Below, in pieces: positions 53,151 to 64,000 of a stretch of DNA of 64,000 nt (within the stretch, counting starts at the first letter, position 1; the number at the start of each line of letters is the position of its first letter). Both the position numbers and the translations under genes were made by a program. Under the pieces are notes generated by a model, which was not told the DNA's origin, did not search any database, and saw only the letters and a program-made list of their open reading frames with translations. Origin of the DNA: Blastobasis lacticolella (lineage: Eukaryota > Arthropoda > Insecta > Lepidoptera > Blastobasidae); NCBI GenBank assembly GCA_905147135.1, contig LR990044.1, positions 5,646,122 to 5,710,121 on the forward strand. The letters run 5' to 3'.

Positions 53151-53585
53151 TTAGATCGTAGAGGGAGTACCTATAGGTTACATAGAGATGACAAGCTAAT
53201 AATAATACCATGCATGACCGAGTTCATAACATACAAAATCTGCTAAAAATGAAAAGGACAAAGACATTATTTGTTGCCCTTGTCGGAATATCAGATTTAA
53301 TTTAGATTGTTGGTCGCTATAGCAATTGCGACCAACAATAGCTTTTCCACCAAGTTGGAAATAAGTTAAGTCAAGCTTCAGTCCGGCGTTTTATGGTACT
53401 TTTTATTTGTCCAGTTTTCAAGCGTTTTAGGGATACCAGCTGTGGTACTGATAAATTATCTTAGTTGTAGGGTATTAATTTTTTATATGGACCCTAAATT
53501 AATCTAGTGCTGTACGCCCAGTGATACATAGAGGTGTTGGCTTACGTACCTACAGATTTGACGCCATAGTATAAAATGTTAGGAA
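53151..53585. other. Unassigned non-coding sequence
   Basis: Contains a short inverted pair around GGTCGCTATAGCAATTGCGACC. No gene. Confidence 0.35.
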
Positions 53586-53819
53586 TTTTTTTTTTTTTTT
53601 TTTCTCTCAATCACACAATATACATTTCTTCATGCATTGGTTACAAAATTACATATGCGAGTGAGAGACAGGAGCCCAAACTAGGTAATCCTGTGTGAAG
53701 GGTCTCCTGGCTCTTCCTCTTTTATCCATCATATTTTGACGGCAAAGAAGTATTTAAATAATAGGTAAAAGTACGAAAAGGCCCAATCTACTGTACCAAC
53801 TATTACTTGACGTTGACGT

Positions 53820-54018
<199 letters not shown>

Positions 54019-54026
54019 TTGTGTTA

Positions 54027-54494
54027 TTACCCTACTATCATCAGCAGTTGTTCAGTTTTCTCGTAGTCTAGTAGCATAAGCCAGTTTGTTACTCGTGCTT
54101 TACATTCTTTTCTTGATAAAGTGTGAAGAGATAATATTCTATTAGTACTGTTATAAAGGCGACAACCCCTGAATGCATAAAACCTATAAGCAAAAGTAGT
54201 CCTTACCGGCATCTCCTGACAGACCATAAAACTTCTTCTGGTTGATGAACTTTTATGGTGCTCCACTGAAGGCACTTCACAATGTTGTGACATTTTTGTT
54301 GATAATATATACAGTTGACGTATGGTTAACACCTCTGCTTCCTTGTAAAGATCTACAGTAGGAAACAGTCGCGGTTTATAGAGTGCCACTTTCAGTATGA
54401 GTCTCTGTGCTCGCTCAAGTTCAATCATTACATTGAATAGTCTATCTGAAAATAACCTACAATAGATATTTCTGGCTGTCACTTCTTTTTCCAA
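54027..54494 (-). pseudogene. CR1-like ORF2 C-terminal fragment
   Basis: ELERAQRLILKVALYKPRLF, VLTIRQLYIL and LYNSTNRILSLHTLSRKECK align with the last 145 or so residues of ORF2 in retroposons 1 and 2. The first 24 codons do not, so the true edge is near 54,420. Confidence 0.75.
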
Positions 54495-54879
54495 AATGAA
54501 TGATAAATCGTATGATGTACGTCTGATACGTACTATCTCATATTTAGCCTATTACATGATAGGAAATTATTCTCACTGCTACTTTGAGTAGGGTATACGC
54601 CATAGAGAAATTTTTTTATCTGCAGGAGCAGTGAGTACACACCGAGTTTCAATTCGAGACAAAATTTCACACATCTCTATAACTCACGCACCAAGGCAAA
54701 TGAAGGGACGAAACAAGGCAGCCCCATTTGCAGATAAAATAAGTTACTTTTACTACGAATTTCTATTCCGTAACGAACACAAACAAATCTAACTTGTAAT
54801 TGTCATTATAATAAAAGTGCAATGAAGGTGCCGACATAATCGTTATCACCGTCGCCGTCAGCCCATATACATCTAAACT
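54495..54879. other. Unassigned non-coding sequence
   Basis: No gene or known repeat seen. Confidence 0.3.
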
Positions 54880-55135
54880 ACTAGGAAATGGATCTGTCCT
54901 CTCATTGAGAGAGAATGGGCAATAGTTTACCACTCAGGCCCAATGCGGCCCAAGTTTTTTCACGATATTTTCCTTCACTGAAAAGACAAATAAATTATTT
55001 GAGTCCATATATGAATTAGGTATACATATAATACAAAAATCATTTTCAAAGGTAAGGTGTCGGGGGCTCAAACCCACGCCCTTGATACCTACCACCATCT
55101 TTTCGATCTCTCGATCCTAGGTACATACCGTGCCC
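54880..55135 (-). mobile_element. tRNA-derived SINE, minus strand
   Basis: On the minus strand a tRNA-like head with GGGCGTGGGTTTGAGCCCC (B box) near 55,060-55,080 and the body motif GTGAAGGAAAATATCGTG near 54,965-54,985, as in the SINE at 28,884. Confidence 0.6.
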
Positions 55136-55825
55136 TCCAAAGGACATAGTCATAAACAAAAAAAAGTAATGAATAGAATATTTACATAAATATGTATATC
55201 AAACAGGCAGCATATTTTTTATTTTAAGTAAAAATTAAGATAATTATGGCAGGTACTGCACCAGGACAGAAGGTACTTGCATATACTTATTGTTTTGTTC
55301 TTCAAAATGTTTACAACACATCAATTCCAATTTGCAACCCAGACATCACCATGTCTGGTCTTCAGGAAATCTAGAAGAATAAATAAATTAAAATAAACGT
55401 AAATTCGCGAAATTTTTTTTTAAATGTCTGAACATTTAAAATATCATTTAGGTACATTTTTGGTGTGGAACCCTAATAGTATAAAATTGTGGACCGCTAT
55501 GTACAATTTTAGAGTTTTAAAATTCTATACAACAAATACTAAATCCGACCCTGTTTATATCGAAATATAACTCAATTTTCTCATAATTTTAAATCTGTCT
55601 TTAATGGCATGTTGTTTTAAGATAAAGATTTCAATTATTGCAAATTCACACTATTACTATGCATATTTTTATCACAATTTCTAAAATTGATTCCCGATAG
55701 CCATGACCACGATTGTTTACTTACCGGTAAAAGGTTAATCCAGGTGTATTTCCATACTTTGCGCTTTCACATAACTGTGCACTACATTACACCGTCTTTT
55801 AAATGGTTTGATTAGCACATTAAAA
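55136..55825. other. Unassigned AT-rich sequence
   Basis: No gene or known repeat seen. Confidence 0.3.
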
Positions 55826-55917
55826 AATTTACACCGATGTTTCAAAAGAAACGTCTGGTCGTTATTAGCTAGAGCAACGTGGTGAATATATCCATTTGAT
55901 TCTTGATCCTAGGTTTT
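55826..55917. repeat. Duplicated flank of MITE copy 2
   Basis: CACCGATGTTTCAAAAGAAA and CATTTGATTCTTGATCCTAG recur at 63,149-63,386, where an extra 150 bp separates them. Confidence 0.6.
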
Positions 55918-56313
55918 GCAAGCGGCCACACAGAAAAGACGTAAGACGCAGACACGTCGCGGACGCGGCGCCCGTTCAATTTATTTTCATACTAAATGTA
56001 TAGAAACGTTGCGACGCAAAACATACAGGAAAGACAGGGCGCGGATAGGGCGCGGACGCGTCGCAGACACGACTTTAAACATACAGACAAGACAAGGCAC
56101 GGGCGCGCCGCGGGCGAGGCGGGGTTGCGGGCGGGGCGCGGGGAGACGGACCTCACCCGCAGCGCTTGCTGTCCTTGTCTTGCCTACGCTCTTGACTGGT
56201 CCGCGACGGCGCCGCGTCCGTGCCCTGTCTTTTCTGTATGTTTTAAGTCGCGTCTGCGTCCCGTCTGTGCCCCGTCCGCGACATGTTGTCGTCTTTTCTG
56301 TGTGGCCGCTCGC
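55918..56313. mobile_element. Palindromic MITE, copy 2
   Basis: 396 bp, GCAAGCGGCCACACAG...CTGTGTGGCCGCTCGC, flanked by TTT and TTA. The left base has changed relative to copy 3, which has TTA on both sides. Same family as the MITE in the Tigger-like element. Confidence 0.7.
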
Positions 56314-56329
56314 TTAGATTGCTTCCACA

Positions 56330-56990
56330 AATTTAAGAATCTGCGTTTCTCTGTTTTTAATTATTGGCAACAAAAAACGCTTTTAGTCTGGCTATTCAAC
56401 AATGTATCTTGAATAGTTAAACCCTTTCAGCAGGTAGTCACTTAAGCCTTTGTAGGTTTACAATCAAGGCTGACTGTGACTGCAACAAAAAAGTTGAAGC
56501 TCAAGGACGTAGCATTTTCCCACGTGCCACTTCTAAGCCCAGTCGATGTGTTGACAATATTTCGCAGCGTGAGTCGAACTTTAAATGCTTCTGTCGCCGT
56601 CGCAGGCGTACTTAGGCTAGCGTCAATGATTTTAGATTCAGTTCGAGTAAAGACTATAAATGAATAAATAAATATGCTTGGACGATTCACACAGCGCCAT
56701 CTAAGCGCCAAAGTAAGCAACGCTTGTGTGCCATAAAACTGATAAACTACTTCTATATTTTTTAAATACCTACGCACTTATTATACATACAGCACCCAGA
56801 CCATTACCAGAAATTAAAATTAATCATTATATTTCTACACGGCCGGGAATCGAACCCAGATCCTATGCGTGGCGGATCAGCATTTTAACTAACTGTACTA
56901 TGGTCAACGACGCACTTCTTGAAGGAAAGATACACAAAAACCAGTGCCTTAGGTGCACAAGCGTCTATTTTTAACCGACAACGACTTTGT
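56330..56990 (-). repeat. Partial B-unit upstream region
   Basis: CTGGCTATTCAACAATGTAT, GATGTGTTGACAATATTTCG and TTCTGTCGCCGTCGCAGG match the regions upstream of B1, B3 and B4. No bZIP gene is attached. Contains a SINE fragment. Confidence 0.6.
56815..56935 (-). mobile_element. tRNA-like SINE fragment
   Basis: Minus-strand TGGGTTCGATTCCCGGCC B box, same insertion site as in B3 and B4. Confidence 0.55.
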
Positions 56991-58379
56991 TTGAAACCCA
57001 GCTGTACCTTGCCATAAAATTTATTAAGATCGGTGTAAGCGTAAACATGTAAAACCAATGTTTTGCTCGGACCTGGTGACGTGTACCTATTCAGTACGGA
57101 AGGGGTTTTATTATTGTACAGTGTACAGGCACGTGGGACAATGAGACGCCACGGTAATCGTTTTTTGGTAACGGATTAACAAAGATCACTCGAGCATTTT
57201 ACAGAATTTGCATATTAGCAGTTTCCTTCTTGGCATTAGAAAAGCTATCTGCTACAATACGACGACTGTAAGTCCGAATCGCTTATAAAAAAATAAAAAT
57301 CTATTTGAACGTCATTCATAAAAGTCATAACAAATCATTTGATTTCTGTAGGATTGTTTATTTTCGTAAGTTATGTAAAATCAAATAATGGGCAAAACAA
57401 TTAAAAAGCAAGCGCGGGAGATAATTTTTAGCGTGATTAATATTTTAGACAGAAGGTCGTGATCAAATAACTGAATGTTTACAAGAAGGACTGACAAGGA
57501 CTAACAATGACAGATTATCCCTAGATTATTACCACACTTTATAATTTTTACTATTGTCAGTCAATACGGACTTATCGCGGTTCTATTATAACACCCTCAG
57601 CATAAGGGTTCTAAGCAGGAGTCTGCTGTGAACAATTTATGATTGACCGACGATAACAATGCTTACGAAAAAAACGCTAAGTCCTGGGAGGCTAATAAAC
57701 GAAACGATTTGCAATGAGCAGGAGTGTATGAAGAATATTTAAGTAATTCCTGTCTTTAGGCAGTCCAAGTGTTTACAGAACTAATAATAACGTCGGTTTC
57801 AATTCAAACGCAAATATCACACAAACAAGTTTTTGCTCGAAATCGTTAAAGGGCCTTCAATGGGAAGGAGTTCCATTGTCACGAACTACTGGCACGTGCG
57901 ATATTTTGACAAAGTGGGACTTTTCTATTATTTTTTGCAGACTTTACACAGTTATAGCCTTTAGGAATTCACGAAGGCGTAAGCTACTTTCTAAAGAGGT
58001 TAAGTATTCAAAGTCCTTGTTAAACTACAAAATTGTAATTTTTTTTTTTTATAACTTTTCCAAAAAAAATATAATTATCTTGGCGTTAATGTCCCGGGTG
58101 TGCTCTCGAGAACGAAGGCCCAGGTTCCGCCTTGACCATGATCCAAGATCTCGCAATCAGGTAATTACAATGGAGTGACTATTACTTAGTTCCGTAACAA
58201 TGTCCAAGGGAGGTCCGTGTCTTCGCAGTATGACAGTATTGGTGATGCTGTGATAAATTCACCTTACATTGAGATGTGACGACCCATTACAGATGGGATA
58301 AACGTCGCTTCTTTATACATAGTCAATGTAAAGGTATATATAATTGAAATATTAAATATGTGCAAATAGCTATAAGAAA
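56991..58379 (-). repeat. Array backbone and module M, B4 unit
   Basis: Closest to 5,860-7,020 over almost its whole length (CATGATCCAAGATCTCGCAA, ACAATGTCCAAGGGAGGTCC). Non-coding. Confidence 0.65.
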
Positions 58380-59121
58380 TCATTACAATTTGGGTAAATG
58401 ATGGGCAAGTTGACAGCAGTATGAATGTAATATCCTCAAATAATGTAACTAAAATAAACAGGTAAGAAACCTAAATGAAAACTAAAATCTGAACCTATCT
58501 AAAATAAAATAACACGTGAATGAGTAGATACAAATAAATCTTACCCTTAAATAATTTAACTAAAATAGACAGGTAACAAACATAAATGAAATCTAAATTC
58601 TTTACCTATTCTAATGTATATAACATATGAATGAGACGATACAAACTTAAACTTATCCTCAAATAACTAAGATAAACACACGTAAAAATCGGTTTTGGAA
58701 ATGTCATACGGTAGGTACCTACCTACAGGTAAATAGGCAAACAAACAAGCGGGCCACCTGGAATGTGGCCACCGGTACTTATGATATTAGCAACAACAGA
58801 GGCGACAACAAATGCGTTGCCCACCTCTATAACAGTAACTGAAATAACTCACGAAAGCAAGTAAACAATCATTTCAATTCTTGGTTCTTGACTGGCAAAA
58901 TCATCACGAATGCCACGTATAGCTACAAAATTAGAAGAAGTAGAAATGGAGAGCGTCAGTTTGTAGCACTTAGAAATTTGAAATGCAGTTTGAAATTCCG
59001 AACTATTAACGAAAATGTACAGAAAAAACTAAATAACTAAGTACACCTAACCTATTGTAAAATTACTAAAATTACTGGAGTCCTTTGCGCATTATTTCAC
59101 CTTCGCCTTCACATGTGGTCT
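58380..59121. repeat. B4 3' flank with 110-bp tandem repeat
   Basis: Three repeat units at about 58,434-58,690, then the flank shared with all B genes. No gene. Confidence 0.6.
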
Positions 59122-59457
59122 CTAATCCCGCTGACACCTCTCGCAGCAGCGCCTTCGCTTCAAAGCTCTCAACTGGGCGTACTGCTGCTCCAGGAAAGCC
59201 ACGTCGATGGCGAGGAGCTGTGCACGCCTCGTTCTCTGGTCGCGGCTCCTCTTCGCGGCCAGGTTGTTATTTGCCCGGTGTGCGGCGTACGCCTCGCCGC
59301 CAGCGGAGCTGGATGCCATTGGGCGCCGCATCTGTGGCTGGTCGGGCGACGGCCCCTCCGCCAGCACGCGCTGCCTCAACACCTCATGCAGATATTGTTC
59401 TGCAAGCTGGAGTGCAAGGGGTTTCTCCTCCTCCCACGGTCTCCAAATTCCAGCCAT
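59122..59457 (-). CDS. Small PAR-type bZIP protein, subtype B copy 4
   Basis: 111 residues. Against B3 it has a seven-codon in-frame deletion in the N-terminal half (WRPWEEEKPLALQ), a basic-region change (RANNNLAAKRSRDQRTRR, with K to N before the invariant Asn) and an intact zipper AQLLAIDVAFLEQQYAQL. The tail is RCCERCQRD. All length differences among the copies are multiples of three, which argues for past coding constraint. The changed basic residue could reduce DNA binding. The upstream block is complete. A short LTR-like insertion lies about 250 bp upstream of the ATG, outside that block. Confidence 0.73.
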   Translation of the reverse strand: MAGIWRPWEEEKPLALQLAEQYLHEVLRQRVLAEGPSPDQPQMRRPMASSSAGGEAYAAHRANNNLAAKRSRDQRTRRAQLLAIDVAFLEQQYAQLRALKRRRCCERCQRD

Positions 59458-59544
59458 GACTTTTCACGCACAAGTTTTCGCCGGGAAGTTCGAGACACGA
59501 ATGGTCACTCCAACATTCGGCAGCAATGGACGTCGCACGCCGCG

Positions 59545-59645
59545 GGTCCGAGGGGTGTGGCTTGCAGCCCTCGCGGCTGTTGGCTACCTGTCCCTTTCCA
59601 TTGTCCTGCGCACGCGACTGCTACGAAAGGACGCCATTTTGTAAC
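59545..59645 (-). promoter_or_regulatory. Conserved upstream block of bZIP-B4
   Basis: GGGTCCGAGGGGTGTGGCTT, CCATTGTCCTGCGCACGCGA and GACGCCATTTTGTAAC, the complete consensus. Confidence 0.55.
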
Positions 59646-59710
59646 GTGAATTTTGAAAGACAAATGATATTTTTGACACATTCCTTGAAAAAAGTTAATC
59701 TAATCTACTT

Positions 59711-60161
59711 GTAGTGTAACTACTTATTTGTATTATTATTGTTATTATTTTATTAAATGTAAGCAGTTTATGTAAATAGTACATAAAGTGTAATATGATA
59801 ATATATGATAATACACCGGACAGATCGACTACTTTTCGTAGTAGACGATTTCGCGACGCGTGGAGGTAGTCGCAAAATCGCGTCTACCAACTCCTGCGCC
59901 GCGAACGCGGGACGGTCCGGTCGATGTGACTCTGCGCACCGCCAAACTATATACGCGCGACTATTTCTCATACTCGAATCTTTTAGCGACTGTCTTCTTA
60001 TATTTGAATCTGTTTTCCGTCGTCTTAATTTCTCCTTCTGTACTTATTTGAAATTTCATTCTGTGTACTAACTTGTTTGAATAAACTACGCAAGTGAGTG
60101 AACTTTTTGTGGCTTCATTTAACAACATCCTAATCACCACCACTACCATCACTTCGCTTTA
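59711..60161 (+). mobile_element. LTR-like insertion, 451 bp, in the B4 upstream region
   Basis: Flanked by TACTT on both sides (59706-59710, 60162-60166) and absent from B1 and B3. Starts GTAGTGTAACTAC, has a TATA-like ACTATATACG near 59,945 and AATAAAC near 60,080, as a solo LTR would. The terminal bases are not a clean TG...CA, so the class is tentative. Confidence 0.5.
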
Positions 60162-61358
60162 TACTTATCAAAGAAACTGGTCTTTATTTAATAATTAATA
60201 TAAGGGCGATTTAGCAAATGTCATTCAAGCTAATATGTAACGAGCACATAACCCATGGGAAACTTTTGGAACTAAAACAGTGGACGTCCTGATATGGTAA
60301 TAATACATACTAAGGTACGCGAAAAGCTAGCCATCTGTCATACTTAAATATTGTATTTACACCGTGGTTTGCTCAACAAATGAATTGAGGGATATGATAA
60401 TAGAGCCACAGCACCGTCATCTAGGTAATAAAAACGAACCTTAAAAAGCATTACTCATGCAACAATTCTCAATATTGGCAACAAAAAACGCTCTTAGTCT
60501 GGCTATTCAACAATGGACCCTGAGTAGTTAAACCCCTTCAACAGGTAGTAACTTACAGCCTTTGTAAGATTACAATCAAGGCTGACTGTGACTGCAACAA
60601 AAAAAAGTTAAATCTCAAAGACATCGCATTTTCCCACGCGCCACTGGTGCATGGCTAGTGGCACGTGGCCATTTATTTATACCTGATTCCTAAGCCCAGT
60701 CGATGTGTTGACAATATTTTGCAGCGTGACTCAAACTTTAAATGGTTCTGTCGCCATCGTAGGTGTACTCAGGCTATCGTCAATTGTTTTAAATTCAATT
60801 CGAGTAATGACTATAAATGAATAAATAAATATGCTTGGATAATTCACACAGCGCCATCTAAGCCCCAAAGTAAGCAACGCGTGTGTTATTGGTGCCAGAA
60901 AACTGATAAACCATTACTATATTTTTTTAAATACCTACGGACTTATTATACTTACAGCACCCAGACCAACACAGAGAGAAATTAAAATAATCGTTTCAAT
61001 TACTGAGCGACCGGAAATCGAACCCAGGATGTGCCACACACAAGTGTGTGGCACATCGGTATGTCAACCAACTGTACTCAGGTCGTCGACGCACTTCTTG
61101 AAGGAAAGCTTTACAAAAAATGTCATAGGTGCACAAGCATCTATGTTGACTGATATAGTCTCGCTATTCAACAATGCATCGTGAATATTTGCACCCTTCT
61201 GCGGCAGCTGAAGAGGTCCACATATTCACGATCTCACGCTTTGTAATCTCAAGTAATGTATGTGCAAATTTTTCAAAATGCATAAGAAGTGACTTTTACA
61301 AAACTAAAGTGAAACTGTTTTAAAAAAATCACTACCGCTCTTGTCATAGTCATGCCTG
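60162..61358 (-). repeat. B4 upstream region
   Basis: Collinear with the B3 upstream region. Includes a SINE fragment with a duplicated GTGTGTGGCACA-type stretch near 61,030-61,055. No gene. Confidence 0.6.
60995..61105 (-). mobile_element. tRNA-like SINE fragment, B4 unit
   Basis: Same insertion site as in B3. The B box is partly rearranged by a short inverted duplication (CCACACACAAGTGTGTGG). Confidence 0.5.
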
Positions 61359-61860
61359 TGTTAGATATAAGGTATTTTAGTATGTTTTAATTGGTATTAA
61401 ATATCGTGATTAATAATAATTAATATTTCAAAATACTTTTGTAAACTTTATAACGAAGTGTGGTGATTTCTGAATGATGGTTTGTCTTTGATCAGTTAAG
61501 TACTGTTTATTTTATGAGTAACTTCTTTCATTAATTATGTAATAAATTTACAATAATGTCAAATAATGTTAAAAGTATTAAAATTAACATCTAATCAATC
61601 TATCAGTAAATTTAGGAAACCGGAAATGAGAATAGAAATGACATTTCCGGCTAGAAGGTAGTATAAAGGTCCAAAAGACTGGGAGGGACTTTTGCTTAAG
61701 AGCCGGCACATAGTTAAGTACAAACTTGCATTGTATTATTGTTGCTTTATATTTTGTATTGGTTTTATTTATTTATTTAATCTATTTTTTATTGAATCGT
61801 ACGTAATACCACGATTAAAGGATAAATATTTAATTATGTGATAAATAATTGTGTCATAAC
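61359..61860 (+). mobile_element. Left half of the duplicated solo LTR
   Basis: Orthologous to the LTR at 48,134: same start (TGTTAGATATAAGG), same position in the unit, interrupted by the same hAT element after the same GTCATAAC. Confidence 0.7.
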
Positions 61861-62640
61861 AAAGGCTTGCAAATATTCAAAAATTTAAGTATTCGAATAT
61901 TTTTGCTGGTAATATTCGAATATTCGAATATTATTCGAAATATTGTGAAATCTAGAATCAGGGTATTAATTACGTTTTTAATGTAAGTTTGAGCAATTGG
62001 CCGTTAGTAAATGTATCCAAATGAGCGTGACATATATTTCTACATGTTAATAATATAAAACAAAGCAATGAAAAATAAAAATTACAATACAACGCGAATA
62101 TAGTCTTTTCGATTTAACTGCATTATTTTATATCATTAAGCTATAGAAAGTGCCCTACCTTTGAATACATTTACCAATAGTATAAACTATAATTCAATTA
62201 CTAAACATTAACAAAAAATTTACATAGTACGGAAATCGAATCCTCTTAACTCTAGCGAGGCGAGAGTGTATTCTGTCTCCTTGCCTCGCAAATCCCTCCC
62301 AAGTAGTCCCGAACACAGCAAAATAAAAAGTACCAGCCTCGCGAGAGTGAACAGGGCCCGCCTCGCCTCGTGTCACCTCACGCGAGGTCGCCTCACGAGG
62401 CCCTCGTGAGAGTGAGGAGGTAGCATTAGGTCAGTGAGATCCTAAGATCAGGTATTTTACGAGATTAGTATGTTAAACGATCTTTGACTTAACAAGAAAA
62501 AGAAAAGAACTTTATATCATGAGATATACAAATTAACATCAAACTCAGGTATACAACATCTGTATTCAGGCACGAGTTCCCGAGCATTCGATGGGTGCGT
62601 ATACACGATCCGTATGATTAAATACCACAACATTAAGACA
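61861..62640. mobile_element. Truncated duplicate of the hAT element
   Basis: Matches 48,626-49,393 and then stops at ACAACATTAAGACA, losing its right end, target duplication and the rest of the LTR. Confidence 0.7.
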
Positions 62641-63140
62641 CTCGCGGCTGCCTGCGCCTGCGCCGCAACCTATTGTCCCGCGCTAGGACGACGCCATTAT
62701 GTGCTGATCGAACCTGGTAACGTATACCTATTTAATGCATAAGGGGTTCTATTTAAATACAGTCTACAGGCACAGATGATAATGTGACACCATAGTGAAA
62801 TTTATTTTTGTAACGAATTAACAAGAAATTTGTTAAAGCAACTTCTTAAGCATATTGCAGAATTTGCTCATTTTCAGTTTTCTTCTTGACATTAGGAAAG
62901 CTATCTGCTAAGACCCCTCAGCCTGAGGGGATCTAAGCACGGGTCTGCTGCTACAGTATGATTGGTTGACGATACTATGTGTACAAACAAAACACCCAGA
63001 TTTGGGAGGCTAATTCCTACAGACCCAATTAGCCATTATTTTTTATTAGTTCTGTCTACACTAAGACAGAACTAATAATAACAACGTTGGTTAGAATTCA
63101 AACGGAAATTTCGCATTAAAAAATGTTTTGCTTGGGACTT
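62641..63140 (-). repeat. A-type array unit without its bZIP gene
   Basis: Begins inside the conserved upstream block (CTCGCGGCTGCCTGCGCC, GACGACGCCATTATGTG) and continues with the A-type module M. The gene, leader and reverse-transcriptase fragment are gone. The junction joins the hAT copy directly to the block. Confidence 0.65.
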
Positions 63141-63386
63141 ATAAATTTACACCGATGTTTCAAAAGAAACGTCTGGTCGTTATTAGCTAAAGCAACGTGG
63201 TGAACGTTTAAAACATTGCGCTGTTCACTTTCTAACAGGCTCGTTCCTATAGGTAATAAAACGAGATAGCAAGATTCATAATCATTGTAGAGTGAGCGAA
63301 CAGGGAATATTTGTGATTTGTGTCTAGTCTGTTATGTCTGTGGTATACCCGCTTGTATATCCATTTGATTCTTGATCCTAGGTTTA
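63141..63386. repeat. Duplicated flank of MITE copy 3
   Basis: As at 55,826-55,917 with an additional stretch of about 150 bp (63,205-63,355) that copy 2 lacks. Confidence 0.55.
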
Positions 63387-63782
63387 GCGAGCGGCCACAC
63401 AGAAAAGACGTAAGACGCAGACACGTCGCGGACGCGGCGCCCGGTCAATTTATTTTCATACTAAGTGTATAGAAACGTCGCGACGCAAAACATACGGGAA
63501 AGACAGGGTGTGGATAGGGCGCGGACGCGTCGCAGAGACGACTTTAAACATACAGAAAAGACGAGGCACGGGCGCGCCGCGGGCGAGGCGGGCTTACGGG
63601 CGGAGCGCGGGGAGACGGACCTCACCCGCAGCGCTTGCTGTCCTTGTCTTGCCTACGCTCTTGACTGGTCCGCGACGGCGCCGCGTCCGTGCCATGTCTT
63701 TTCTGTATGTTTTAAGTCGCGTCTGCGTCCCGTCTGTGCCCCGTCCGCGACATGTTGTCGTCTTTTCTGTGTGGCCGCTCGC
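63387..63782. mobile_element. Palindromic MITE, copy 3
   Basis: 396 bp between TTA (63384-63386) and TTA (63783-63785), ends GCGAGCGGCC / GGCCGCTCGC. The cleanest copy and the one that defines the 3-bp duplication. Confidence 0.75.
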
Positions 63783-64000
63783 TTAGATTGCTTACACAAA
63801 TTTAAGAATCTGCGTTTCTCTGTTTTTAATTATTGGCAACAAAAAACGCTTTTAATCTGGCTATTCAACAATGTATCTTGAATAGTTAAACCCTTTCAGC
63901 AGGTAGTCACTTAAGCCTTTGTAGGTTTACAATCAAGGCCGACTGTGACTGCAACAAAAAAGTTGAAGCTCAAGGACGTAGCATTTTCCCACGTGCCACT
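63783..64000 (-). repeat. Partial B-unit upstream region at the window end
   Basis: Near-identical to 56,314-56,530. Continues beyond the window. Confidence 0.6.

Overview
The window reads as a repeat-dense, AT-rich piece of an insect nuclear genome, most likely a moth or butterfly. Signs are a Helitron end of the lepidopteran type (CTAGT end, AT target), tRNA-derived SINEs with a GAAAACATCGTGA-like body motif, and CR1-, BEL/Pao-, Ty3/gypsy- and Tigger-type elements. No bacterial operon, tRNA or rRNA gene or ordinary single-copy host gene was recognised.

The backbone is a broken tandem array of small intronless genes, all on the minus strand. Six intact copies encode 98-118 residue proteins with a PAR-type basic leucine zipper. 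Two are subtype A (4477-4773, 50509-50805) and four are subtype B (7724-8074, 25346-25699, 46327-46683, 59122-59457). Each has a conserved GC-rich upstream block about 110-230 bp before the ATG, and the A copies carry an inverted copy of that block behind the gene. Related flanking modules recur, and at least two array units have lost the gene (junctions near 53,046 and 62,640).

Mobile elements have pulled the array apart. 1-4049: Tigger/pogo transposon with an intact transposase, holding a palindromic MITE. 8274-18927: BEL/Pao element (5-bp target duplication GCCAT) inserted in the upstream block of B1, itself interrupted by a MITE and a 4.4-kb CR1-like retroposon. 21173-25067: second CR1-like retroposon with a full-length ORF2. 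26444-28020: retroposon remnant keeping only a zinc-knuckle ORF1. 28069-38607: two nested sets of terminal inverted repeats, the inner pair 31 bp and perfect, enclosing about 10 kb without a protein gene but with a young non-coding LTR element (891-bp LTRs, 29997-34761). 39330-45985: a palindromic Ty3/gypsy derivative whose LTR-plus-leader arms face each other around a truncated pol. 48134-50097: a solo LTR containing a hAT element, shared with a degraded second copy at 61359-62640. 53586-54494: a third CR1-like 3' end.

The protein genes fall in two groups: selfish-element enzymes, mostly broken, and the bZIP family. What the bZIP proteins do cannot be told from sequence. Their short zippers and shared CxxC tails are compatible with DNA-binding or dimerisation partners of PAR-family factors. 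A TE-rich tandem array with no unique genes would fit a W chromosome or other heterochromatin, but that is inference only. All alignments were made by eye; element edges marked 'about' may be off by several bases.
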